From contig JAJNBB010000035.1 in NCBI GenBank assembly GCA_021155885.1, positions 1 through 42,736 of the forward strand: a stretch of DNA of 42,736 nucleotides, written 5' to 3'. A model generated the notes under the pieces. That model had not been told where the DNA came from, searched no databases, and was given only the letters and a program-made list of their open reading frames with translations. Below, piece by piece: positions 26,461-36,100 of the stretch. This stretch comes from Fibrobacteria bacterium (GTDB taxonomy: Bacteria > Fibrobacterota > Fibrobacteria > UBA11236). The number at the start of each line of letters is the position of its first letter. The first letter of the stretch is position 1. The translations under genes were made by a program, and so were the position numbers.

Positions 26461-27538
26461 TTTCCGAAACGTCCCGATAGGTGGGCTGCTGGTATTTTAC
26501 GGGGTACTTGGCCGCCAGTTTCTTCAAAAATCCGCGCATTTCGGCCCCCAATTGCATGTTTCTCTGCGCCATCAGGTTTTGCAGGCTTTGCAGGCGATAG
26601 CTGTCGAATTTCCCGTCGTATTTCTCGATCAGCAGGACCAAATGATAGCCCAGGGGGGTCTTGAAAACCGGGGAAAGCTGGCCCACCCGCAGGTTCAGGA
26701 CCTGTTTCTTGAATTCCGCGTGGAAATCATCCGGGTGAAAACGTTGCAAATCCCCGCCGATCTGGGATTCGGGGCCTTCGCCGTTGCGGGCCGCCTCGGA
26801 CATGAACTGGCGCAGCAGCATGGGGATGTCCCCCGTGTCCTTGATGAGCTCGCGGCGCAGGGATTCGAGTTTGCGCTTTTTGTCCGCGGCCTCCTCGGCG
26901 GGAACCTTCGCGTCCGCCAGCAGCAGGATTTGGACCGCGCGCAGCGAGTCGTTGACCGGGAACTCCTTGCGGTTCTTTTCCCAGAAGGCGTGCAAATCCG
27001 CCTCGGTCGGCATCGCGGGCTGCCGGACGTTCGCGGCCAGGACCTGGTCGGCGCGGATCTGGCGCGCGATCTTCGCGCGCACCGCCGCCTCGGATTCGCC
27101 GCTCTGGCGCATTGCCTTTTGGTAGGTGGCGGCGTCGGGGAACTGGCTCTTCAGCACGCGCAGGGCCGAGTCGACCTGCGGGGGCGCGGCCTTGATGCCC
27201 TGGGCCTTGGCCTCCAGCTCCAGCAGTTCTTGTCCGATGAGGTTGGTGGCGACCATGCGCTTCATCTGCGCGACCTGCTGCGGGGGCACTTCCGACAGGT
27301 CGGCGCCGCGCGACCGCGCCATCAAAAGGACCAAGGTGTCGATCTTGCCTTTGGTGATCTTCACGGATCCCACGGTCACGGCGGTGCCGCCGGCCTTGGC
27401 CGGCGCCGAGGCGGTGGATTTGGCCGCGGTCTTGGGAGCGGTCTTGGGAGCGGGCTTGAGCTGGGCCTGCGCGCCGGGAACCGCCAAAAGCAGCAGGAAG
27501 GCGGAGAGCAGGGCGGGGAGGCGAAGGGGGAAGGTCAT
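26447..27538 (-). CDS. Periplasmic PpiC/SurA-type peptidyl-prolyl isomerase
   Basis: A 363-residue exported foldase. It has a signal peptide ([24 protein letters not shown]), an alanine/lysine-rich linker, a SurA-N-like helical region at about 50-185 ([19 protein letters not shown]), and a parvulin rotamase domain at about 195-305 ([60 protein letters not shown]). It probably acts in periplasmic chaperoning of outer-membrane proteins. It starts at 27538 without a clear ribosome binding site and lies downstream of the lipid-kinase gene across a heptamer element. Confidence 0.88.
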   Translation of the reverse strand: MTFPLRLPALLSAFLLLLAVPGAQAQLKPAPKTAPKTAAKSTASAPAKAGGTAVTVGSVKITKGKIDTLVLLMARSRGADLSEVPPQQVAQMKRMVATNLIGQELLELEAKAQGIKAAPPQVDSALRVLKSQFPDAATYQKAMRQSGESEAAVRAKIARQIRADQVLAANVRQPAMPTEADLHAFWEKNRKEFPVNDSLRAVQILLLADAKVPAEEAADKKRKLESLRRELIKDTGDIPMLLRQFMSEAARNGEGPESQIGGDLQRFHPDDFHAEFKKQVLNLRVGQLSPVFKTPLGYHLVLLIEKYDGKFDSYRLQSLQNLMAQRNMQLGAEMRGFLKKLAAKYPVKYQQPTYRDVSETGIY

Positions 27539-27581
27539 GGAAATTCCGGGACGATGTTGAGGGGATAATGTAAGAAGCCGG

Positions 27582-27675
27582 GGCGGTGGGCGGTAGGCGG
27601 TAGGCGGTGGGGCGGTAGTGCCGAGGGTAATTGGGGTTTCGGCGTTCTACCGCCGCCTGCCGCCTGCCCGCCTGT
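27582..27675. repeat. Inverted heptamer arrays GGCGGTR (locus G)
   Basis: Left array: GGCGGTG, GGCGGTA, GGCGGTA, GGCGGTG at 27582-27609, then one shifted unit to 27617. Right array: complementary units TACCGCC, GCCTGCC, GCCTGCC and CGCCTGT at 27648-27675. The core keeps pairing (GTAG..GCCGA with TCGGC..CTAC). The right array touches the stop codon of the lipid-kinase gene (27675-27677). Confidence 0.85.
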
Positions 27676-28652
27676 TAAAACAACGCGTAAAACGACCGCC
27701 GCAGGTCCAGCAGGCGCACCCGGGCCGCGAAGGACACGTTCAGGACGCCCTCGGGAAACCCGTTGGTGTGGTCCTCCCCGTCGATTTGCAGGGGCGTGCC
27801 GTGGGGCAGGCGCAGCTCCAGGCGGCGCGCGAGGTGCCGGGGCTGGGAGCGGCGCATCCAGCGGGCCAGGCCCGGCAGCAGGCGCGACCCGATGGTGATC
27901 AGGAAATACTTCCACAGGGCGTCGTACACCGCGACCTCGAGGACGCCGTCGTCGAAGCGGTTGCCCGGGAACGGGTGCGCGCCGGCGGCGTAGGAGTTGA
28001 TGTTCGCCGCGAGCAGGACGCGTTTTCCCTCGAGGGGAATTTCGATCCAGCCCGCGTCGGTTTCCACGCGCGCGTGCGCGCCCGCGGGAAAGCGGTAGCG
28101 CAGGCGCGAGAGGGTGGCGCGCAGATAGTACAGCTTGTTGCCCAGGGCGCCGCCGAACAGCTTGCCGCGCTTGCGGGCGCGGTCGAAGGCGCGCAGCACG
28201 CCGGCGTCGAGGCCGGTGCTGAGGTACGAGACCAAGGTGGCCTTTCCCTCGCCGGCGTCCCACAAGTCGAAGGGAAGGCTGGGCGCCTTCAACAGGCGCT
28301 TGAGGCAGGCGACGAGGCCCTTGGCGTTGTAGACGCGGTATACCCCGAGGGCCCGGCCCAGGTCGTTGCCGGTGCCGAGCGGGATCAGGCCGATGGCGGT
28401 GTTCGGGCGCAGGCGGCGCACCCGGTCCAGCACGATTCCCAAGGTGCCGTCGCCGCCCACGGCGATGAGCCGCCGCGAGGCGCGGATGAGCGCGTCGGTC
28501 TGCTCTTCGAGCCGCGAGGCGTCGGTCATCTCCGCCGTCCAGGCGTCGCGCTTCATGCCGAAGCTGTCGAGGATTTCCTCGAGGCGCGCGAACACTTCCC
28601 GGCCCACGCCGCCGCCGGACACCGGGTTGATCAGAAAGGCCAGTTTGAACAT
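27675..28652 (-). CDS. Diacylglycerol kinase-family lipid kinase
   Basis: A 325-residue enzyme of the DAGK catalytic-domain family (YegS/BmrU/DgkB type), which phosphorylates diacylglycerol or a similar lipid with ATP. It shows LINPVSGGGVGREVF at residue 8, the GGDGTLG phosphate-binding motif near 68, IPLGTGNDLGRALG near 91, and a C-terminal NADK-like beta domain (FDDGVLEVAVYDALWK, TPLQIDGEDHTNGF). The start at 28652 follows the upstream SanA/YdcF gene after 15 bp, so they share a transcript. The stop overlaps a heptamer array. Substrate not determined. Confidence 0.85.
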   Translation of the reverse strand: MFKLAFLINPVSGGGVGREVFARLEEILDSFGMKRDAWTAEMTDASRLEEQTDALIRASRRLIAVGGDGTLGIVLDRVRRLRPNTAIGLIPLGTGNDLGRALGVYRVYNAKGLVACLKRLLKAPSLPFDLWDAGEGKATLVSYLSTGLDAGVLRAFDRARKRGKLFGGALGNKLYYLRATLSRLRYRFPAGAHARVETDAGWIEIPLEGKRVLLAANINSYAAGAHPFPGNRFDDGVLEVAVYDALWKYFLITIGSRLLPGLARWMRRSQPRHLARRLELRLPHGTPLQIDGEDHTNGFPEGVLNVSFAARVRLLDLRRSFYALF

Positions 28653-28667
28653 GGCGGCGGCCCGGCT

Positions 28668-29267
28668 TTAATGGAAGTAACGGAAGAGGCGCACCAGCGC
28701 GAAGTCCTTGACGCGGCTGAACCATTCGCGCGCGGTCGCGCCCGAGGGATGGGCCGCGTTCGTCTCCACCCGCAGGCCGTAGCCCGTCATGCCCAGGCGG
28801 CGGGCGATGTAGAGCGCGCGCGGGAGGTGATAGCCCTGGCTGACCAGCGCCACGCGCCGCAGCCCCAGTTTTTTCTGGGCGTTCAACAAGGTGAGGAAGG
28901 TGCTGCGCCCCTCCTCGTCGAGGATCACGTTCTTCGCGGGGAACCCGCGCTTCACGGCGTAGTCGCGCATGGCCTTGGTTTCGCTGTAGCCCTGCGGCAC
29001 CGTGTGGCCCGACAGGACCATCTTGATGCCGGGCCGCCGCGCGGCCAGCGCCAGCGCGGCTTCCATCCGCTGCTTCAGGACGGGGGAGAGCTTTCCGGAG
29101 CGGTACACGCTCGCCCCCGGCACGACCACGGCGTCGACCATCGGCACCTTCGCCGGATCCGTGAACGTCTCGCGCGCCGCCTTGACTTCCATGTACGTGC
29201 TGATCAGCCACCCCAGGCCGAAGAACAGGACGACGAGAAAGACGAGGTTTATGGCGAGGGTTTTCAT
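28668..29267 (-). CDS. SanA/YdcF-like DUF218 membrane protein
   Basis: A 199-residue protein with one N-terminal membrane anchor (IINLVFLVVLFFGLGWLIST-like segment at 6-25) and a DUF218 domain: VDAVVVPGASVYRSGKLSPVL near 44, MVLSGHTVPQGYSETKAM near 83, NVILDEEGRSTFLTLLNA near 113 and VALVSQGYHLPRALYIARRLGM near 138. This is the SanA (vancomycin-exclusion) subfamily, which influences envelope permeability or polysaccharide metabolism. The ATG at 29267 overlaps the carbonic anhydrase stop as ATGA. It is followed closely by the lipid kinase. Confidence 0.85.
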   Translation of the reverse strand: MKTLAINLVFLVVLFFGLGWLISTYMEVKAARETFTDPAKVPMVDAVVVPGASVYRSGKLSPVLKQRMEAALALAARRPGIKMVLSGHTVPQGYSETKAMRDYAVKRGFPAKNVILDEEGRSTFLTLLNAQKKLGLRRVALVSQGYHLPRALYIARRLGMTGYGLRVETNAAHPSGATAREWFSRVKDFALVRLFRYFH

Positions 29268-29785
29268 ACGCCGCCCCGGAGGCTTTCCAGGTAGGTGTTC
29301 TTGACCCCGATGTACTTGCGCGCGAGCGCCGCGATGCCGCCCTTCTCCTCGTCCGTGAGGGGCCGCACGAGCTTCGCCGGGCTTCCCACGATGAGGGAGC
29401 CCGGCGGAAAGGACTTGCCCTTCGGGATCAGGCTGCCGGCCCCGATAATGCTGTCGGATCCGATCGTCACGTTGTCCATGAGAATGCTGCCCATGCCCAC
29501 CAGCACGCGGTCGCCCACGTTGCAGGCGTGCAGGATGCAGCGGTGACCGACGCTGACGTCCTCGCCGATCAGGGTGGGAACGTCGCTGGACAGGTGCACG
29601 GTGGTGTGGTCCTGGAGATTGCTGCGCGCGCCGAGGCGAATGTCGTTGATGTCGGCGCGCAGCACGCACTGGAAGAAAACCGAGGCATCCTCGCCGATTT
29701 CCACGCCGCCGATCAAGGTGGCGTCGGGGGCGATGAAGGCGCCGCGCCCCAGCGTGGGAGAGCGGCCTTTATAGGGAAGAAGCAT
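29264..29785 (-). CDS. Gamma-class carbonic anhydrase-like protein
   Basis: A 173-residue left-handed beta-helix protein of the gamma-carbonic anhydrase/YrdA/PaaY family. Hexapeptide repeats run from 15 to 140 (GAFIAPDATLIGGVEIGEDASVFF, RADINDIRLG, NVGDRVLVGMGSILMDN). The three expected zinc-binding histidines are present in TTVHLSS and GHRCILHA. Ends with an alpha helix. A GGGGGAAA site precedes the ATG. It is coupled to the SanA/YdcF gene by an ATGA overlap. Whether it hydrates CO2 or has another acyltransferase-like role cannot be told. Confidence 0.9.
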   Translation of the reverse strand: MLLPYKGRSPTLGRGAFIAPDATLIGGVEIGEDASVFFQCVLRADINDIRLGARSNLQDHTTVHLSSDVPTLIGEDVSVGHRCILHACNVGDRVLVGMGSILMDNVTIGSDSIIGAGSLIPKGKSFPPGSLIVGSPAKLVRPLTDEEKGGIAALARKYIGVKNTYLESLRGGV

Positions 29786-29818
29786 GCGTTTCCCCCGGGG
29801 TTGTAAGCGTCCCGCGAC

Positions 29819-30274
29819 TTATCCGAGAACGTGCGAGGCGGGCGTGTATTCCGTCAGTTCTTCGGCCTTGAACCAGTAGGCGAGCTCGCGGGCGGCGCTT
29901 TCGGCGGAGTCCGACGAGTGGACGACGTTCTCGCCCGTGTTGGGGGCGTAGTCGAAGCGGATGGTGCCGGGCAGCGCGTTGGCGGGATTGGTGGCCCCGT
30001 TCATGTGGCGCACGGCCTCCACGGCCTTTTCGCCGCGCAGGGCCAGCAGGACGACCGGGCCCGAGGTCATGAAGTCGACCAGCTCCCCGAAGAAACCGCG
30101 GTCCTTGTGCTCGGCATAAAAGCCCTCGGTCTCGGCGCGCGTGATGTTGCGGAGCGAGATGGCGGCGACGGACAAGCGCGACTTTTCGAAGCGGGAAATG
30201 ATTTCCCCGATGATGCCGCCCTTGACGCCGTTGGGTTTGATGATGACGAAGGTGGTCTGAAGGCTTGTGGTCAT
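29819..30274 (-). CDS. ndk: Nucleoside diphosphate kinase
   Basis: Transfers the gamma phosphate between nucleoside triphosphates and diphosphates. The 151 residues contain FVIIKPNGVKGGIIGEIISRFE near 9, FYAEHKDRGFFGELVDFMTSGPVV near 52, and the catalytic His in NVVHSSDSAESA near 118 (usually N-[IV]-[IV]-H-G-S-D; here Ser replaces Gly). Family length is normal, with a slightly extended C-terminus. It is the first gene of a leftward run, 33 bp upstream of the carbonic anhydrase gene. Confidence 0.97.
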   Translation of the reverse strand: MTTSLQTTFVIIKPNGVKGGIIGEIISRFEKSRLSVAAISLRNITRAETEGFYAEHKDRGFFGELVDFMTSGPVVLLALRGEKAVEAVRHMNGATNPANALPGTIRFDYAPNTGENVVHSSDSAESAARELAYWFKAEELTEYTPASHVLG

Positions 30275-30336
30275 GGTTCCGCCGTAAATTCCGAAAAAAA
30301 TGGGATCAAAAAGATAACTAAAAGCGGGCCGAAATT

Positions 30337-30347
30337 CGCTATATTAA
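30337..30347 (+). promoter_or_regulatory. Probable -10 region of tRNA-Gly
   Basis: CGCTATATTAA lies 9 nt before the tRNA 5' end, so transcription would start close to the mature end. The same core precedes paralogues 2 and 3 of the DUF2341 family. Confidence 0.6.
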
Positions 30348-30355
30348 GCCTCCTC

Positions 30356-30431
30356 GCGGACATAGCTCAGTTGGTAGAGCTTCTGCTTCCCATGCAGATG
30401 GTCGTCGGTTCGAGTCCGATTGTCCGCTCCA
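30356..30431 (+). tRNA. tRNA-Gly (CCC anticodon)
   Basis: Complete 76-nt cloverleaf with CCA encoded. Acceptor arms GCGGACA and TGTCCGC, anticodon stem TCTGC/GCAGA around TTCCCAT, T arm GTCGG-TTCGAGT-CCGAT. Anticodon CCC at 30389-30391. The 90 bp after it show nothing recognisable before the terminator. Confidence 0.96.
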
Positions 30432-30520
30432 ATTTTCCAAAAACAAGTGATAACCGGGCGCTGTTGTAACACGGCGGACGGGATGCGGGCGCTTCCCGGG
30501 GCGAACGAAAACCCCCGTAA

Positions 30521-30560
30521 ACGAAAAAGGCCGGTCCCCTGGGGAACCGGCCTTTTTCGT
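30521..30560. terminator. Bidirectional Rho-independent terminator
   Basis: ACGAAAAAGGCCGGT and ACCGGCCTTTTTCGT are perfect 15-bp arms, with CCCCT and GGGGA completing the hairpin. It serves the leftward PpiC-TPR gene (stop 20 bp away) and rightward tRNA-Gly transcription. Confidence 0.93.
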
Positions 30561-30580
30561 GAGGACCGCGGAAGAATCGC

Positions 30581-33043
30581 CTACCGGGTTTCCTTGCTCT
30601 GGGTTTGCTCCGGCTCCGCGGGCTCGTCCTCGAGCACCGGCATCAGCTTGCCGCCGCTGCGGATGTTGCGGACCATCCAGTCGGCGTCGTCCGTGAGGTC
30701 GCTCTTGGGGTACTTGGCGATCATGGCCTCGAAGGCCCGCACGGCGGCGGAATCGTTCTTCAGGTGCTCCGAGTAAATGAACCCCACCATGAACATCGCC
30801 TTGTAATCGTTCGGGCTCTTGGGGTACAAGTAGCTGACCCGGCGGTACTCGGACATCGCCTGGGGATAGCGCTCCTGCTCGATGTAGATCTGCGCGATGC
30901 CGAAGCTGACCGAATCCTGCAGGCCGGCGTTCGCGGGGAACTTCACGCGCAGCTTCTCGTACAGGGCGAGGGCCTGATCCAGCTTGCGGTCGTAGTGCAG
31001 GTCCTGGGCCTTCTTGTAGGCCGCGGCCGGTTCGAGCGGCGGCTCGTTCAGGGTCGGATCCTCGATCTTCACCTTGAAGCGGGCCTTCAGCTTCGCCAGG
31101 ACGCGCTCGTCGAGACGGGCGTAGGCCGTGGGGAGCAGGCCCTGGAAGACGCTGTTCCGCGCTTCGGCGAGCGAGAGCCGCACCGTGTCGCGCATGTAGC
31201 GGTCCGGGTTCGTGTGGTATTCCAGGTTGAAGTCCTGCGGGGTGAGCTGCAGGTACGCCGCGATGTTGCGCGCGTGCGGCTTCCAGTCGGCCTTTTCATC
31301 CTGGGTGAACAGCGGGCGCTGCGCCTTGAAGGTCTTCGCCAGCAGCGCCGGGTCCTCTTCCCAGGTCTTGCTCAGGATAGAGTCCTGGTAGACCTTGCCC
31401 CAATACGAGTCCTCGTTCTGCAGGCGGAGGGCGCGCAGCTTCCTTTCCTTGTCCAGGCCGAGGCTCAGCGCCTCGTCCGCGACGATGCGCCAGATGAGGA
31501 GATAGTCCACCAGCTGCTCGCGCGAGTAGCGCTCCTGCATTTGGGGCGGGATTTCCTCGCGGAGGAAAAGCACGTCCTCCTCGCGGATCACGAGGCCCGA
31601 CGCCCCGATTACGGCCAGGCTGTCCCGGGCGTTCACGGACTCGATGCGGTTGGCCTTCAGGTCTTCCTGAACCAGGGCCCTCACGCGATCGAAGGGTTTC
31701 AGGCGGCGTTCGCCCTTCTTCACCAGCCAGAAGGCGTGCCAAGTCTGGTTGGAGGGGTTCTGGACCAGCGTTTCCACCTTGCCGGGCTGCGATTCGTCGA
31801 GGGTCGCGAAAAGCGCGGGCATCGTGCCGATGCCGTAGGGCAGGCTGAAGTCGCGCTTGACGTCCCCGAGATAGCCCTGCTGGGGCTTGGTGAGCTTGTT
31901 TTCGCTGATCTTCGAGGCCAGCGCCTTGAACTGCTCCAAATCCCGGACCTTCCCGAATTCGGCCTTCAGCCGGGCTTCGCCGGAGGCCTCGATGTGGTAC
32001 AGCTCGAAGGTTTCGGGGCTTTCGTAGGCGTCCTTGTGCTGCTCGTAGTAGGCGCGCAGGTCCTTTTCGGTGAAGCCCTTGTCCAGCGAAACCAGGCGGG
32101 CCTTGTGCTTCGCCTTGAGGGAGGCCACGGCCTCTTGTCCCAGGCGGCCCCGGTAGTCGCGCAGGTAGTCGGCCGCGATCTGGGAGCGGACCTCGCTCAG
32201 CGGCGGGGTGTATTCCGCTTCATAGCGAAGCGGGGTCACGATGAGGAATTTGCCATCCTTCGCGATGGGCGCCGAATATTGGCCCGGCTTAAGCCGGTTC
32301 GGCCCGAAGAACAGGCTGTCCGAAACGACCTGGGAACCGATGTCGTACTGCAGTCCCGACACGGTCAGCGAGCCGGCGTTGCCCTGATTGCTCTTGGAGG
32401 CGTGCTGGGAGTATTTGGCGGCGGCGGCTCCGAAGGACATGCCCTTCTTGAGGGCCTTCAGCGCGGCGTCGGCTTCCTTGCGGGAGGATACCTGGATCAG
32501 GCCCACGTCGACGTTGGCGCGGCGTACGAAGTTCCGGTTGTTGGCGCGGTAGATCGAGTCGAAATTGGCGGACTTGAGGATCAGCGTGTCGATGATCCGG
32601 GCGCGCGCCAGCGTCAAAGGCAGGGTTTTCCCCGAATCGCCCTTGAATTGGGAGGGATTGGCCTCGTAGTAGGCCTCGATCTGGGCCAAGGTCAGGCCGG
32701 CGTTCCCGTTCAGGAAGGTCTCGAAATAGTATTGCGTGATCACGCGCTGGTCAATCAATGCCAGGCGCCTCTGCAGCGGCTTCGACTTTCCGTGGGCCGA
32801 GGTCTGGCCTGCCAGCGCGTAAAGACGATTGCGCAGGATGTTTTCGAATTCGCGACGGCGCAGTTCGGGGTCCCGGAGGACCTCCTCGCGCCGGGCCTCG
32901 TCCAAAGTGCTCAGCCGAAGGTCGAGATCGCCCTCCGTGAACTTGTCTCCGTCGATGCGCGCCAGGGTGTGGCCTTTTTCGCCGCTGCTACCGCACGCCG
33001 CGATGGCCGCGAGCACCGGAATCATGATCAAACTTTTTCTCAT
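30581..33043 (-). CDS. PpiC-type isomerase lipoprotein with C-terminal TPR domain
   Basis: An 820-residue predicted lipoprotein (RKSLIMIPVLAAIAAC, lipobox Cys near 17). Residues 30-160 are helical, SurA-N like. A parvulin-like domain at about 175-275 has VDVGLIQVSSRKEADAALKAL, FGAAAAKYSQHASKSNQGNAGSL and LKPGQYSAPIAKDGKFLIVTPL. A second, diverged one lies at about 345-450 (FKALASKISENKLTKPQQGYLGDV). At about 685-800 TPR units resemble BamD/CpoB (DQALALYEKLRVKFP, YPQAMSEYRRVSYLYPKSP, AVRAFEAMIAKYPKSDLTDDA). It probably assists outer-membrane protein assembly, and it is divergent from tamB-tamA. PPIase activity of either domain is unproven. Confidence 0.82.
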   Translation of the reverse strand: MRKSLIMIPVLAAIAACGSSGEKGHTLARIDGDKFTEGDLDLRLSTLDEARREEVLRDPELRRREFENILRNRLYALAGQTSAHGKSKPLQRRLALIDQRVITQYYFETFLNGNAGLTLAQIEAYYEANPSQFKGDSGKTLPLTLARARIIDTLILKSANFDSIYRANNRNFVRRANVDVGLIQVSSRKEADAALKALKKGMSFGAAAAKYSQHASKSNQGNAGSLTVSGLQYDIGSQVVSDSLFFGPNRLKPGQYSAPIAKDGKFLIVTPLRYEAEYTPPLSEVRSQIAADYLRDYRGRLGQEAVASLKAKHKARLVSLDKGFTEKDLRAYYEQHKDAYESPETFELYHIEASGEARLKAEFGKVRDLEQFKALASKISENKLTKPQQGYLGDVKRDFSLPYGIGTMPALFATLDESQPGKVETLVQNPSNQTWHAFWLVKKGERRLKPFDRVRALVQEDLKANRIESVNARDSLAVIGASGLVIREEDVLFLREEIPPQMQERYSREQLVDYLLIWRIVADEALSLGLDKERKLRALRLQNEDSYWGKVYQDSILSKTWEEDPALLAKTFKAQRPLFTQDEKADWKPHARNIAAYLQLTPQDFNLEYHTNPDRYMRDTVRLSLAEARNSVFQGLLPTAYARLDERVLAKLKARFKVKIEDPTLNEPPLEPAAAYKKAQDLHYDRKLDQALALYEKLRVKFPANAGLQDSVSFGIAQIYIEQERYPQAMSEYRRVSYLYPKSPNDYKAMFMVGFIYSEHLKNDSAAVRAFEAMIAKYPKSDLTDDADWMVRNIRSGGKLMPVLEDEPAEPEQTQSKETR

Positions 33044-33180
33044 TGAGCTGTCCCTTGTCCTTAAACAAAAAGGCCGTTTTGGCCGCGAAGGTCAATTAAA
33101 TTAGCATTAATCGAAATTTCCCGCCCTTGGGAAATCCTATTTTTCGAACCCCGCCCGGGGGCGGGGGCGGGCCCTGTATT
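33044..33180. promoter_or_regulatory. Divergent promoter region with inverted repeat
   Basis: AT-rich from about 33085 to 33120 between the PpiC-TPR gene and tamB. ATTTCCC (33116-33122) and GGGAAAT (33129-33135) form a 7-bp inverted repeat that could be an operator. A G/C-rich tract at 33150-33175 precedes the tamB start. Promoter elements are not certain on either strand. Confidence 0.4.
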
Positions 33181-36100
33181 TTGAAGATCCGGACTAGGCT
33201 ATTTCATTCCTTCTGGCTGGGCCTTCTCCTGCTCATCCTGGCCGTGCCCGTTGCCGTTTTCATGGCCGTGCGGTGGGCGGAAGGTTCGCTGCGCGGCGAG
33301 CGCCGTTTCGGCGAGATGCGCGTCCGCGTTTACGGCGCGGACGTTTCGCCTTTGCTGGCGGTGACCGCCGATTCCATGACCGTGCTCTCCCCGGTTTTCC
33401 GCCTGCACCTCGTCCGGCCCTCTGCGCGCCTGATCGACTGGTTCAGCCTGCGCCCCTCGAGCTCCGCCCTGTACATTCAGGTCGATTCGGCCGCCCTGAG
33501 GCTGTCGGATCCGCGCGACCGCGCGGAGACTCCGCTCGTCTTTCCCGCCGGCCTGCGCTTTCCGGTCAGCGCCGGCCTGGAGTGGCGGGTGCTCAGCGTG
33601 CGAACCGTCCGGGGCGAACGCATCGAGGCGTCGGCCGGCTCGGTGCGAAGCCGCGGCCGCCTGGGCCTGCAGGGGGAATTCCGGCTCGACCCGTACCCGG
33701 GCCGCGCCGCGCCGCAAGCGCGGGTGAAGTTTCGCGCGCGCTGGCGCGGGCCCGTCCTGCGCTACGAGGTCGAGGCGCTGCGCGCGAAAAGCGACCGTGT
33801 CTTCGTGTCCGGGGTGCGCGACAAGCGCGACCTGCGGCGCGGCGCGGACTCCCTGGAGGCATTCTCGCGGCGCCCCGGGGACTGGCTGCCTCCCGGATCT
33901 TCCCCCGGCGCCGCCCGGGGCCTCGCGGCGGTTTCGGAGGTCCGGGCGCGGGGCACGGCCGACTGGAGCACCCGTAACATAGAGGTTACTGGGGGCGCGC
34001 GCACCGCCGCCCTCGCGCCGTTGCGGTCCTGCGTCTGGAGGTTCGAGGCGCGCGCCACCCCGCGCGGCGGCGCGCTGGCCCTGGCGGGATCCGGCCAAGG
34101 CCAGGCCTTCCGCGCGCGCGCCGGGTGGTCGCATCCCGCGTCCTGGCCGCCGCCCGGAAACCCGCGGCGCTGGCGCGGCGAATTTTCCGCGGAGTCGCGG
34201 GGCGGGGAATGGGCGATCGGCCATTGGAAGCTGCCGCTGGACTTCGAAGTGACCTCCGGAAGGCTCGACACCGGCCTGAATGTATTTGGACACATCGTGA
34301 CCCGAGATAAATCCGAGATCGACCTGGCCTGGAGCGGGGACCAGCCGGGAAGGCTGGAGTTCTCGGGGCCGGTTTCGCCGCGCGAGGCCTGGGCCGTGGC
34401 CTGGACCGACACCAACGTGTCCTTTCAGGACGCGCGGCTGGAGGGAGAATGGGAAGGCGGGCGCGTGACGGGAGTCACGCATTTCCGCGGCGTGCGCGCC
34501 TACGGCGCGGTGGCCGACAGCATAGAGGCCGGGCACGAGGTGACGGCGTCGGCCTACACCCTGCGGTCGGCCCGGATCTACAAGGACGGGGAGGTCTTCA
34601 CGGGAACCGGGCAAGTGCGCTGGCGCGCGCCTTCGGGGGCGCACGCGGTTTCGCTGCGCTTCGAGGCGCGGCATCCCGAGTACGGCTACGGGGTCTTCGG
34701 GATGCCGCGGCCGGGCCTGGTGGAGGCCACCGCCGACAACCTGCGCGTGGCCATGTTCCCCTACCAGCCCTTCGCGCGTTTCTCCGCCTTTAACCCCTGG
34801 CTGGACGGCCGGTTCCGCTGGGACCTGCGGGACGGGACCGGCGAGGCCGACCTCAGCGCCTCGTATTCCAGCGCCGGCAATATGCTGCAGGCCCGCCTGC
34901 GGGCCGGCTGGGACAAGGACTCGCTGCGGGCGACCTCCGCGGAGATGACGACCGGCCCTTCGCGGGTCGTGGGCGACGGCGTCCTGCCGCTCCACGGGAA
35001 GTCGCTGCGCGGCGCCTACGGGCTGCAGACCCTCATGGGCGGGACGTGGCGACTGGGGGCCGACTCCTTGCGCATCGGCGACGTATACGCGCTGGTGGGC
35101 CGCTCCGCGCGCGTGATGGACGGCTATGTGAACGGCCGGCTGGAATATTCGCCGGCGGGAGGACTGGCGGGGGAATTGAAGACCGGGCCGCTGAGGATCC
35201 CCGCCCTGCGGGAGTGGGCCGAGGTCGGGGGGATTTCGCTGCGGGGAATGGGCGATTCGCTGCGCGTGACGGCGGTCACGACCTCCAAGCAGCATGCCCT
35301 GCTAGGCGACTCGATGACCGCGGTGTTTTCCGGCCTCGATTCCCGCGCCCCGCGCTTTTGGTTCCAGGCCCTGTCGGCGAACGGATTCCGCCTGAAGCTC
35401 GAGGGAAGCGTCCCCGAATGGAAACTCCTGGAGGGAACCCTCAGCGCGAAGGGAAGCATTCCGCTCTCCAACCAGGCGGAGGCGCCGGCCCTGAACGACG
35501 CGGTTCTCGAGGGGGATTTCTCCGCTCCGCTCGACCGCGGGTTCCTCCACGAACTGCGCTTCGACGCGCGGCGCTTCCGGGTCGCGTATGCGATCGCGGG
35601 GGACTCGCAGACTTTGGCGGGAACGCCGGTCTATGCCGACGGGGCGCTGATCATCCCCGACCTCACGATCCGCGACGCGCGGGGCGGCGGGGTGGGCGGA
35701 ACCTTCACCGCCACGGCCGTCCCGCTCGCGGCGCGCCTCGAATTCACGGGCGCGCGCGTCGGCATCGCGCTCGCCGAGGGGCACCGCTTCACGGCGGAGG
35801 ACGTGGCGGGCCGCGCCGAGTGGGCCGCGGGCAAGGAACTGACCGCCTCCCTTAACGCGCGGAGCGGGTCCTTCTCGATGCCGCCCACGCCGTACCGGGT
35901 GCAAGGAAGCTATGACGCCCTGCGCGTGGCGGTCACGCTGCCGCCGCCGGGGCCCACGCCCCCTCCCTCGCGGATTTTCGCGCGCGCCTCCGTGCACGAT
36001 TTTTTCTTTCAGCGCAAGATCAAGTTCGGCTTCAAGGAGGTCTGGGGGCTTTTCTCCTCGCTCGGCCGCCCGCGCCCCGTCGCGGGCACCGGCAAGCGTT